A stretch of 19,862 nt of DNA. It comes from CAYQZD01 sp964421875 (GTDB taxonomy: Bacteria; Electryoneota; Tariuqbacteria; Tariuqbacterales; Tariuqbacteraceae). Below the pieces are notes generated by a model that was not told the DNA's origin, made no database searches, and saw only the letters and a program-made list of their open reading frames with translations. Positions 13,203 through 19,862 of the stretch are shown here, piece after piece. The stretch spans positions 1 through 19,862 of the forward strand of contig CAYQZD010000067.1 in NCBI GenBank assembly GCA_964421875.1, in the 5' to 3' direction. Position 1 is the first letter of the stretch; each line of letters opens with the position of its first letter. The position numbers and the translations under genes were made by a program.

Positions 13203-14999
13203 ATGCTCAGGCTTTTAACCACGACTCTTATTCTGCTGTCGCTGCCCGCAATTCTAATGGGACAATACTATTGCGGCGAAAACTCTTGCGGCGGCGGAAT
13301 GAACTGCCACAACGACAAGCTATCTATTTACAATCTTTCTGGTCATCCTCACCAGTTGACCAGAAATTTCGGCAATCCCCCCTGGGGAACGCAGTGGCCC
13401 TACACGCAAACGCCCTCCCTGCCATACGTTGGGGGAAGCCAAATCCAATGGTCCAATGTCGAATTTGTCATCGGCAACTACTATTGGATGACCCGGTTCA
13501 TCGACCGAACCGGAAGAATAATCACCGGCAGACCCGGCGATTCTACCCAATATAATATTCAATCCGCCTCCTGGGTGCCTAACCAGCCGGGTGAGATTGT
13601 CGATTACGATTGCGGACGCTGCCACACTACCGGTTATGATTCCGCAGGATATAATCCCAGTTTCCCCAATGTTGTAGGGAGCTGGATGTTTCAAGGGGTG
13701 GAATGCGAGGCTTGCCACGGACCAAGCTCAGGTCATGTAGCCTACTGGCCCACCCCCACGCCGGGGGGATTGGAATGTGAGGAATGCCACCGTCAGGACC
13801 CCTTGAACCGGATGAGATGGCGGGACGGATTTATGATGCACGGCCAGGAAGCGGAGGAAATCCAGCATTCCCCCTGGCATAACTTCACCTGCACCGAGTG
13901 CCACGACCAACACCGTTCCACAGTCTATAACCAGGGCGGAGTTCCGCCGTCCTGGAATTGTAACTCCTGCGATGGACACAACGGCATCAGCGATAAGATA
14001 CACCTCTCCGATGAGATTATGGGAGAAATCGAGTGTATCGACTGCCATCTGCCCAAAATCGGCAAGGTCGCGGAAACGGTGAACCAATACAAAGGAGACC
14101 TTCGAGGGCACATCATAAGAATCAGGAACGACACCTGCAGAGCGATTAATAATACCTATCAAATTGGCGATACCACCTTCTGGTGTTATGATACCCTCTC
14201 CGGCAGAGCCTATATGACTCTGGATTATGTCTGCCTGGGATGTCATATTGAGCAGGGTATTCCTATGACGATGGAGGATGCCTCGGCGCACGCCCAGGGC
14301 ATACACTTCGACCCCCCTGCGGCAGTCAGCCTCACGCCCTTCCTTCCTCCGATAGTGATACGCCCCGGTGGTGGCTACTTCGGAGTGACCCTGAATATAA
14401 CCAATAATACTACCTCATACATCCCGCTGGATGGCCGTATCGAAGTCTCGCTTCCCGACAACAACGTTATCCCGCTGATAGAGCGGGAAAACATCTTACT
14501 CACTCCCGGAGCGGCCATCTCCCGCCAGATAACTCAATATGTCCCGGCATCCGCCCCTCCGGGCAGTTACCGCTACCGAGTATTGATTTGGGACCATATT
14601 TCAATGGAACAGTACGATAGGGCTCTGCTGTTTTTTGAAAAACTCGCCGGTGAATCCTCTGAACCCGCTCACGAAAGTGGCTGGTTGACTGAGGGCTGGG
14701 ACGATGAATCCGCATCTGAGAATACGTTCACTACTGCGGATTATGAGTTGAAAGCGCCGCATCCCAACCCCTTCAATCCGCAGACTTCATTTATCGTAAA
14801 TGTCCCTCGCGCCGCTTCAGTGGAATTGGCGGTCTACGACATTACAGGGCGCTTGGTGCGGACTTTACATAGAGGTGATTTGGAACCCGGGCGCCATCAT
14901 TTCTCATTCAATGGTAATGACCTGCCTTCGGGAATCTACTTCTGCCGCTTTGCGGCTGAAGGCGTGGAATTCACGGAAAAAATGGTTCTGATGAAGTAA
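13203..14999 (+). CDS. secreted multiheme c-type cytochrome with C-terminal T9SS/FlgD-like sorting domain
   Basis: A 598-aa protein with a signal peptide (1-20). Six canonical CXXCH heme sites are visible: CGRCH 137, CEACH 168, CEECH 192, CTECH 230, CIDCH 278 and CLGCH 344. Two imperfect sites occur: a CX5CH at 29-36 and CNSCD at 253-257, where Asp replaces the axial His. The N-terminal NCHN...SGHPHQLT segment resembles c554/multiheme cytochromes. A beta-rich Ig-like part follows (about 370-490), then a sorting domain (about 518-598): HPNPFNPQTSF, VYDITGRLVRTL, LPSGIYF and final KMVLMK. Such tails direct export through type IX secretion in FCB bacteria, so surface-exposed electron transfer is the likely role; the redox partner is unknown. 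It lies 40 bases after the SLH lipoprotein, with a GGGGG ribosome-binding site 7 bases from the ATG. Confidence 0.92.
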   Translation: MLRLLTTTLILLSLPAILMGQYYCGENSCGGGMNCHNDKLSIYNLSGHPHQLTRNFGNPPWGTQWPYTQTPSLPYVGGSQIQWSNVEFVIGNYYWMTRFIDRTGRIITGRPGDSTQYNIQSASWVPNQPGEIVDYDCGRCHTTGYDSAGYNPSFPNVVGSWMFQGVECEACHGPSSGHVAYWPTPTPGGLECEECHRQDPLNRMRWRDGFMMHGQEAEEIQHSPWHNFTCTECHDQHRSTVYNQGGVPPSWNCNSCDGHNGISDKIHLSDEIMGEIECIDCHLPKIGKVAETVNQYKGDLRGHIIRIRNDTCRAINNTYQIGDTTFWCYDTLSGRAYMTLDYVCLGCHIEQGIPMTMEDASAHAQGIHFDPPAAVSLTPFLPPIVIRPGGGYFGVTLNITNNTTSYIPLDGRIEVSLPDNNVIPLIERENILLTPGAAISRQITQYVPASAPPGSYRYRVLIWDHISMEQYDRALLFFEKLAGESSEPAHESGWLTEGWDDESASENTFTTADYELKAPHPNPFNPQTSFIVNVPRAASVELAVYDITGRLVRTLHRGDLEPGRHHFSFNGNDLPSGIYFCRFAAEGVEFTEKMVLMK

Positions 15000-15033
15000 C
15001 TGGCAGTCGAAATACTAAGGGATGTTGTATTAG

Positions 15034-15058
15034 CAGGGGATAATGAGTCCCCTGTTTT
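15034..15058 (+). terminator. probable terminator after the cytochrome gene
   Basis: CAGGGGA (15034-15040) pairs with TCCCCTG (15048-15054) around a 7-base loop and is followed at once by TTTT. It lies 35 bases past the cytochrome stop. The left arm AGCAGGGG is the same as in the hairpin near 1770. Confidence 0.65.
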
Positions 15059-15126
15059 ACTTTGGTGACGAGCAACTCGACATGTCTACAGGTCAACAAG
15101 TCAGGTTAAAGGTAACTTATAAGCGT

Positions 15127-15162
15127 TAAGTCGGGTCTTTAGTGAAACGGAGACCTGACTTA
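15127..15162. repeat. 12-bp inverted repeat
   Basis: TAAGTCGGGTCT (15127-15138) pairs with AGACCTGACTTA (15151-15162), with one G-U position, around a 12-base loop. No T-tract follows, so a simple terminator is unlikely. It could be a regulator-binding palindrome, an RNA structure, or a dispersed repeat in the spacer before the NlpC/P60 gene. Confidence 0.6.
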
Positions 15163-15168
15163 TTCCTC

Positions 15169-15192
15169 GTTCCCAAACTCAAGCGTGGGAAT
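15169..15192. repeat. CGTTCCCA-type imperfect palindrome
   Basis: GTTCCCA (from 15169) and TGGGAAT (to 15192) form an imperfect palindrome with the inner CTC...AGC pattern. Preceded by CTC, it resembles a dispersed intergenic element of the form CTCGTTCCCA...TGGGAAC that I recall from many unrelated bacterial genomes. A further small stem, AACCAT/ATGGTT (15204-15220), follows. The identity is from memory and not checked. Confidence 0.4.
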
Positions 15193-15272
15193 ACAGATTA
15201 AAAAACCATCTGTAATGGTTATCTTAGAATCTGGTTTCCGGTGAATTGACGAAATCTGTTAGGGAGCCAAAA

Positions 15273-16673
15273 ATGCGCAGATTAAATCTCATCATAAGTT
15301 CTCTTACGGCGGTTCTAATAATCTCAATCAATACCTCTGCTGAACTGCGAGACCAGATCCAAACGGCGGTCCGTTCCCTCGGAGACCTGACCGCACCCCA
15401 AGTTCAAACGGTGGTGACGGGGATTATGCAGACTGCCCCTCAAGCCGCCCGATACACAGATTTAAACAACCGGCAGCTTCAAGGACTACTGGGTATTGTG
15501 AATTCCGGTCTTTTCGAAGAAGTGGAACTGTCCCGCATCGGCAGAGTGGCGGGAATGGGCTTGGGTCCCCTTGCCAGCGGAGTGGACCCGGAAACGGTGC
15601 AGGAGATTGCCCTGGTGGGATTTTCCCAGGATATTTCGCAGGAAAGGTTCGATGCGGCTTGCGAAGCCCTTGACTTGCTCCAGACCTCGCAGGTCCCCAG
15701 CGAGATTTACCGCTATGCTGTATCCTACGTGGTGTATAACCAATGGTCGCCGGAAAACATTGTGGGATTGGCAAGGGGTATAATTCAAGGTCAGGGTGAG
15801 GGACTCCCCCTCGATAAACTGACGCTGGCTCTGATAATCCGCGTCGACCAGGGATTGGGCGGAGTACCCATAGAACAGGCAATCGATGAGGAAATCGAGT
15901 TCATAAGGCAAATCGGCGGCGCCAGCCCTGTGCGGGCGCGCCGCGACTCCATCTACAACAGTATGCGCCGCGCGGTTGAGGGGGGAGTGCCCGAAGACAT
16001 CGCCCAGGATTTCTACTTCAATGCAGTGGAGGAGAACTGGTCGGCTGAGGATGCAGAAATCCTCTTCCAGGGATTGGCTGAGGGCGTGGAGAAGGGATTG
16101 ACTCCGGAAAAACTGGCGGTCGCCTTCATCGTGAGGATGGAGCAGGACCGGGACCGGGTTTCAGCGAAAAGGATTGCTCGCGAGGAAATCGAATTCGTTT
16201 CCTCACTGGAATCCAAAAGGGTGGAGCTCAAGAAAAAGGCAGTTAAAATTCCGAAAATCCCGGAACCTGTCAAACCGGAGAAACCCGCTCCCCGAGCTAT
16301 CAATCTCCCCTTGATGAGTAACTCGATACAGAGCTTCATCGGAGTCCCCTATGTCTGGGGTGGAGAGTCCCGGAAAGGTACGGATTGTTCCGGCTTTACA
16401 CTGGTGGTTTACCGCGAGCAAGGAGTGAGACTGCCCCGGGTTAGCCGCCAGCAATTCAGAACCGGGATTTCTGTTCCCTCGAAACGGAATCTGAGTTTCG
16501 GAGACCTGGTATTCTTCAACAAGAACGGTTACGGCAGGATTACCCATGTTGGTATATACGTGGGGGGCGGCAGGTTCGCCCACGCTTCCTGCTCCAAAGG
16601 GGTAACCTACAGCAGACTGAATAAAAGATACTATAACAAACGCTTCACCGGAGCCCGCAGGATTTTAATGTAG
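15273..16673 (+). CDS. exported NlpC/P60 peptidoglycan endopeptidase with internal repeat
   Basis: A 466-aa protein from ATG 15273, preceded 6 bases away by AGGGAG (15261-15266); a TTG at 15246 in frame is less likely because it would put nine charged residues before the signal peptide. The signal peptide spans about 1-24. Residues about 143-215 and 241-314 form a tandem duplication: each has WS-x-E-(N/D), GL-x-x-(D/E)KL, a hydrophobic A-x-I-x-R stretch and an EEIEF ending. After a Lys/Pro-rich linker (about 318-340) comes an NlpC/P60 domain (352-466) with TDCSGF (Cys372), ITHVGIYVGGG (His425) and FAHAS (His437), the expected Cys-His-His triad. It probably hydrolyses peptide stems of peptidoglycan between D- and L-linked residues. 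It ends in a convergent terminator. The repeat domain is not recognised; it may target the enzyme to the wall. Confidence 0.92.
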   Translation: MRRLNLIISSLTAVLIISINTSAELRDQIQTAVRSLGDLTAPQVQTVVTGIMQTAPQAARYTDLNNRQLQGLLGIVNSGLFEEVELSRIGRVAGMGLGPLASGVDPETVQEIALVGFSQDISQERFDAACEALDLLQTSQVPSEIYRYAVSYVVYNQWSPENIVGLARGIIQGQGEGLPLDKLTLALIIRVDQGLGGVPIEQAIDEEIEFIRQIGGASPVRARRDSIYNSMRRAVEGGVPEDIAQDFYFNAVEENWSAEDAEILFQGLAEGVEKGLTPEKLAVAFIVRMEQDRDRVSAKRIAREEIEFVSSLESKRVELKKKAVKIPKIPEPVKPEKPAPRAINLPLMSNSIQSFIGVPYVWGGESRKGTDCSGFTLVVYREQGVRLPRVSRQQFRTGISVPSKRNLSFGDLVFFNKNGYGRITHVGIYVGGGRFAHASCSKGVTYSRLNKRYYNKRFTGARRILM

Positions 16674-16696
16674 TTTGAATCAGTTGTTAACCATAA

Positions 16697-16728
16697 AAAA
16701 AAGGGATTCCATATGGAATCCCTTTTTT
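16697..16728. terminator. bidirectional intrinsic terminator between convergent genes
   Basis: AAAAAAGGGATTCC (16697-16710), a 4-base ATAT loop and GGAATCCCTTTTTT (16715-16728) form a perfect 14-bp stem with an A-run on one side and a T-run on the other. It therefore works in both directions. It sits 23 bases after the NlpC/P60 stop and 18 bases after the stop of the leftward Ntn-hydrolase gene. Confidence 0.92.
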
Positions 16729-16746
16729 GTAAAGCGACTCGAGTCG

Positions 16747-18345
16747 TCAATCTTCAAGCCAATCGAAATTGCCTTTAGCGAAACCCTCCCCTTCCGGCTC
16801 GGCAATAACCATGAAATAGCCGCTCTCTAAAAATTCCCCGGTATCCACCAGCAGCAAAGTATCCCCGGTGAATCCCACAAACTCCGCGGCTTCGATATCG
16901 TCATAGGGATGTTCGGAATGATATACCGAATATCCCTTAACAGACATCTCGTCTCCCAGCGCGTTCCTCGTAATCCGAGGCCACATTATTAGCAGGTTTT
17001 GACCTTCGCGCCTGCGCTCTGTTATATCCACCGGCGTTGAGATGTCATACCGCAGCATAAGCTGATACACCGTGGAAGCTATGCGGTTCTGAAGAGAAGC
17101 GACCTCCCCCTGAGCCGGGAAATTAGTGCGCCATCGGTCCACGATGGACTGAACCCGGCCGTAATACCTGCCTTCTAAGATGCGCATCAGGTGCAGCAAC
17201 CCTCCCCCCTGACCGTCCACCAGTCTTCGAGTGTCGATGATGTCGCTGTCCGGCGAGGAGGGGTAGAAATGGTAGAGAAAATCCCAGAATTCCTTGGCGC
17301 GGTCGCAGATAGGAGAGGTGGTGTCGCTGTCAACTTCAACCGGAACCGAACCCGCCGCCACCCACAGCGGCAGCATCGGAGTCATCGTCGGTTCGCCTAC
17401 CTGCACCCAAATGGTGGAAGTCAGCGGATTCTCGCCGGGGCGAATCCCCTGCACCAGGAAGGCGGAGGAGGTGAATTCCCGGTTGATGGCGTTATGGGTT
17501 TTCACGCCGCCCCAAACCGTATCCCCATTGACCACTAAAAAGCCGGTATAGGGCAGGGGATAGGGATTTACAAATGAGTTGGCGATGTCCCTGCCGACAT
17601 AATCATGCACGAAGCGGCTGTCGATGATGTCCCGCGAAGCCCCGAATTGCAGAATTTCCAACGCCCGGTCGTGACGGAACTGACCCACGTGGCTGGTCCC
17701 GCCGGTATACCCGAAATTGGACCTTACCAGTATCCCCTCCGGCGCAACCGTAGTGTCGTTGATGTCGAAAAACACATAAGAGGTGCTGCGGCATTCGAAC
17801 ATCCCCCCCGCGCCGAAACGGTCGAATACGCCGTAGATCGAGGGGCGGGTTCGGCTGGTCAAGTTGGTGGAATCAAGGATAGAGGCAAAATCCGACACCC
17901 TTTCGCAGGTCGCCAGCGCCAGGTATTGAATCAACCCGTCATCGTCGGGACCGGTGACCGAACCTAAGTTCAAGCCGTTCGAATTCTCGATAGCGAAACC
18001 GGCTTCGTTGATGCCACCCCAACACTGGGTGTCCACCCCGGCGTAGGTAACTCCGATAAAATCGTAAGGAGTTTCATCGTAGAAATGAAATTCCTGCTCC
18101 CAGCGGCGAACATCACGGCTCTTCCAGAGTATGGGACGTCCGTCGACCGTGGCTTCACCGGAAATCAATCCGGTGGTGCATTCGAATCCCTCGACATTTT
18201 CGAGTTGTCTCTCCACTGAGGGAGTCGATGTGTACAATGTGAAATGGATAATCAAAAGACACGCTGCCGCGAACGTCAGAGTAAGGACAATGGTAGCTTT
18301 TTTTGTCTTCATAAATAAATCTGTGTTTGTTTGGAATATCTTCAC
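16747..18345 (-). CDS. exported C45-type Ntn-hydrolase (acyl-CoA:6-APA acyltransferase / carcinine hydrolase-like)
   Basis: A 532-aa protein beginning with GTG at 18345; an internal ATG at 18312 (residue 12) gives a cleaner signal or anchor segment (hydrophobic 17-37), while only the GTG has a weak upstream GGAAAG. After the membrane segment comes ECTTGLISG with Cys56 as the likely N-terminal nucleophile exposed by self-cleavage, then DGRPILWKSRD (68-78) and GGINEAGFAIENSNG, matching the Ntn-hydrolase family of acyltransferases and amidohydrolases (C45; C69 dipeptidases start with a similar CTT). The C-terminal 90 residues (YSVYHSE, VDTGEFLESGYFMVIAE) look like an FN3-type beta domain. The substrate cannot be deduced. 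It is transcribed opposite to the upstream block and follows the M29 genes after 90 bases that contain only a short 5-bp stem. Confidence 0.82.
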   Translation of the reverse strand: MKIFQTNTDLFMKTKKATIVLTLTFAAACLLIIHFTLYTSTPSVERQLENVEGFECTTGLISGEATVDGRPILWKSRDVRRWEQEFHFYDETPYDFIGVTYAGVDTQCWGGINEAGFAIENSNGLNLGSVTGPDDDGLIQYLALATCERVSDFASILDSTNLTSRTRPSIYGVFDRFGAGGMFECRSTSYVFFDINDTTVAPEGILVRSNFGYTGGTSHVGQFRHDRALEILQFGASRDIIDSRFVHDYVGRDIANSFVNPYPLPYTGFLVVNGDTVWGGVKTHNAINREFTSSAFLVQGIRPGENPLTSTIWVQVGEPTMTPMLPLWVAAGSVPVEVDSDTTSPICDRAKEFWDFLYHFYPSSPDSDIIDTRRLVDGQGGGLLHLMRILEGRYYGRVQSIVDRWRTNFPAQGEVASLQNRIASTVYQLMLRYDISTPVDITERRREGQNLLIMWPRITRNALGDEMSVKGYSVYHSEHPYDDIEAAEFVGFTGDTLLLVDTGEFLESGYFMVIAEPEGEGFAKGNFDWLED

Positions 18346-18435
18346 TGCTTTCCATTAAATACTAATATTTATCGACGTGAGGCGGAAACCTGAGCCTATA
18401 TTCAGGAAATAACTTTGCGCAATATTGTCTGTAGT

Positions 18436-19566
18436 TCAAATCGTCAGATTTTCTCTATTGAGACCCTTCAGTTCATCCAAGACAAATATCCCATCCTTGC
18501 GCACCAGCGTGTCATCGAAATACAATTCCCCGCCGCCGTACTCTTCAGTCTGTATCAACACTAAATCCCAATGAATCGCGCTGCGGTTGCCGTTACCACC
18601 CTGCTCTTCCGGAGGAAAAGAATCGCCGGGAGTGAAATGCAGCGAACCGATAATCTTCTCATCGAACAAAATGAAATCCATCGGTTTCTGAATATAGGGA
18701 TTGACGCCGATAGCGAATTCTCCGAAATAGCGAGCCCCCTCGTCGGCGTCGAGGATTTCATTCAGGCGTTTTGTGTCGTTAGCCTTAGCCTCGATTATCC
18801 TCCCGTTCTTTATGGTGAATTCCACGCCGCTGAAAGTGAATCCGCGATAGGTCGAAGGAACGTTGTACCTGATTGTTCCGTTGACCGAATCTAAGACCGG
18901 CGATGTGTAAACCTCGCCGTCCGGTATGTTATACCGCCCGTCGCATTTAACTGCGTCGATGCCCTTGATGGAAAACTCCAACTCGGTCCCCGGTCCTGTT
19001 ATTTTCACAATGTCGGTGCGGTCCATCAGCGTCTTATGTTTCTCCATTGCGCCGGATAGTTTGTGCCAGTCGGTCTCACAGCAAGCCGCGAAGAAAAAGT
19101 CCTCGTAACCCTCCAGCGACATCCCCGCTCGCTGCGCTTCAGCGCCTGAAGGGAATCCGGTCACTACCCATCTGGTATTGAAGCAGCGTTCATCCAGATG
19201 AACCGGCTTGAACCAGTGCCTTTCATACAACCTCATCCGCTCCGAAGGCACATCGGATAATTCACTCTGATTGCGGTTTCCCCGCACTGTGATATAGCAG
19301 TCCATCCGTTTCATCCGGTTCAGTTCAATATCGCCTGCGGTCTTGAAAAACGCCTCGCAGCCCTTCCAATAAAGCGCCCGCTGAATCCGGTTGTCTTTAA
19401 TTTCCACTATAGGGATGCCGCCCGCCGAAAAAACCGCCTCGGCGATTGCCAGCGGCGCCTCGACCGGACAATCGATAACCTCTATCAAAACTCTGTCCCC
19501 GGCTTTGACGCCGGTCGAATAATTGACCAGTACCTCCGCCAATCTATTTAACCTTGGATCTTTCAA
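18436..19566 (-). CDS. M29-family metallo-aminopeptidase
   Basis: A 376-aa cytosolic peptidase of the thermophilic aminopeptidase family (M29: AmpS, AmpT, PepS), which removes N-terminal residues using two metal ions. The N-terminal substrate domain starts RLNRLAEVLVNYSTGVKAGDR. The metal-binding half has NIPDGEVYT (Glu218), FGEFAIG (Glu283), SLHFTPGD (His310) and SAIHWDLV (His332, Asp334), the family ligands in order. Start choice: the frame begins with TTG (19566); an in-frame TAG lies upstream at 19582-19584 with no other usable start, and the following KDPRL fits the family N-terminus. There is no clear Shine-Dalgarno sequence, so the rare start may depend on coupling to the paralogue ending 29 bases upstream. 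No signal peptide, unlike its neighbours. Confidence 0.93.
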   Translation of the reverse strand: MKDPRLNRLAEVLVNYSTGVKAGDRVLIEVIDCPVEAPLAIAEAVFSAGGIPIVEIKDNRIQRALYWKGCEAFFKTAGDIELNRMKRMDCYITVRGNRNQSELSDVPSERMRLYERHWFKPVHLDERCFNTRWVVTGFPSGAEAQRAGMSLEGYEDFFFAACCETDWHKLSGAMEKHKTLMDRTDIVKITGPGTELEFSIKGIDAVKCDGRYNIPDGEVYTSPVLDSVNGTIRYNVPSTYRGFTFSGVEFTIKNGRIIEAKANDTKRLNEILDADEGARYFGEFAIGVNPYIQKPMDFILFDEKIIGSLHFTPGDSFPPEEQGGNGNRSAIHWDLVLIQTEEYGGGELYFDDTLVRKDGIFVLDELKGLNRENLTI

Positions 19567-19595
19567 AACTATGTTTAAACCCTATTCTATGAAGA

Positions 19596-19862
19596 TTATA
19601 CCTGCAGGTTTTCCTTATTCAATCCTTTGAGGTCGTCCAATACGTAAATACCGTCTTTCCGGATGAGAACATCATCGAAATACAGTTCCCCCCCGCCGTG
19701 TTCGGCAGTCTGTATCAACACTAAATCCCAGTGAATGGCGCTTTTGTTACCGTTATTTGTTTCACCGTAGGCGTTGCCCGGAGTGAAGTGGATAGAGCCG
19801 CCGATTTTCTCATCGAAAAGTGTCTCATCCATCGGCTTGTCGCTGAGGGGATGAGTGCCGAT
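19596..19862 (-). CDS. second M29-family aminopeptidase, C-terminal part (runs off the window)
   Basis: Only the last 88 codons are present; the reading frame is open to the window edge (IGTHPLSDKPMD...), so an internal ATG at 19832 is not the start. The fragment holds SIHFTPGN and SAIHWDLVLIQT, the His and His-x-Asp metal ligands of M29, and ends LKGLNKENLQV. By eye about 60 of 88 aligned residues are identical to the end of the downstream gene, including GGGELYFDD and RKDGI, so the two are tandem duplicates. It ends 29 bases before the TTG start of its paralogue, implying one transcript. Confidence 0.9.
   Translation of the reverse strand: MGTHPLSDKPMDETLFDEKIGGSIHFTPGNAYGETNNGNKSAIHWDLVLIQTAEHGGGELYFDDVLIRKDGIYVLDDLKGLNKENLQV

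Noticed and set aside
13959..13973. Frameshift or base error behind CNSCD in the cytochrome
   Set aside because: The frame is open and conserved on both sides with heme sites before and after; a single indel would break it. A double substitution cannot be excluded but is not visible.
15246..15272. TTG start for the NlpC/P60 gene
   Set aside because: ATG 15273 has AGGGAG at good spacing and leads directly into the signal peptide.
17605..17967. 120-codon rightward frame inside the Ntn-hydrolase gene
   Set aside because: Antisense to a conserved coding region with no supporting signal; a shadow frame.
1..19862. tRNA, rRNA, CRISPR array, transposase or phage genes
   Set aside because: No cloverleaf, rRNA-like conserved stretch, regularly spaced repeats, or DDE transposase/integrase motifs were found on either strand by eye.

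Overview
The window reads as a chromosomal segment of a Gram-negative-type (diderm) bacterium, probably an uncultured lineage of the wider FCB group. The evidence is a C-terminal FlgD-like/T9SS-type sorting domain on a multiheme cytochrome, several lipoproteins and secreted envelope proteins, moderate GC, and a giant secreted TPR-CHAT protein. The lineage is an inference; no rRNA or tRNA is present to anchor it.

Layout. (1) 1-1706: an AT-rich leader with a plausible sigma70-type promoter, then folD (one-carbon metabolism) and, one base later, a small lipoprotein with a DUF1318/YdbL-like C-terminus. (2) 1707-1906: a spacer with two strong hairpins. (3) 1907-10117: one 2,736-codon gene for an exported protein built as signal peptide, TolB-type beta-propeller, TPR array, coiled coil, CHAT domain 1, second TPR array, second coiled coil, CHAT domain 2. 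CHAT 2 keeps the His/Cys pair expected of this caspase-like family (His2558, Cys2603); CHAT 1 has lost both (Asp1619, Ala1664). (4) 10114-10917: a secreted FecR-domain protein whose ATG overlaps the stop of the giant gene. (5) 11028-13162: an LPP20-like secreted protein and a lipoprotein with TPR and SLH domains. (6) 13203-14999: a secreted multiheme c-type cytochrome with a C-terminal sorting domain. (7) 15000-15272: a spacer with several inverted repeats, one of which resembles a dispersed palindromic element. (8) 15273-16673: an exported NlpC/P60 endopeptidase with an internal duplication. (9) A bidirectional terminator separates this rightward block from a leftward block: an exported Ntn-hydrolase of the C45 acyltransferase type and two tandem M29 aminopeptidases, the second cut by the window edge.

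Functional reading. Nearly every product from 1131 to 16673 carries a signal peptide or lipobox, so this is a cell-envelope region. The strongest candidate for a new system is the translationally coupled pair of dead/live tandem CHAT protease and FecR protein, followed by the LPP20-like and TPR-SLH proteins. It could be an envelope-surveillance or surface-processing module in which the propeller and TPRs sense a ligand and gate the single active CHAT domain. That role is inferred from architecture and gene order only.
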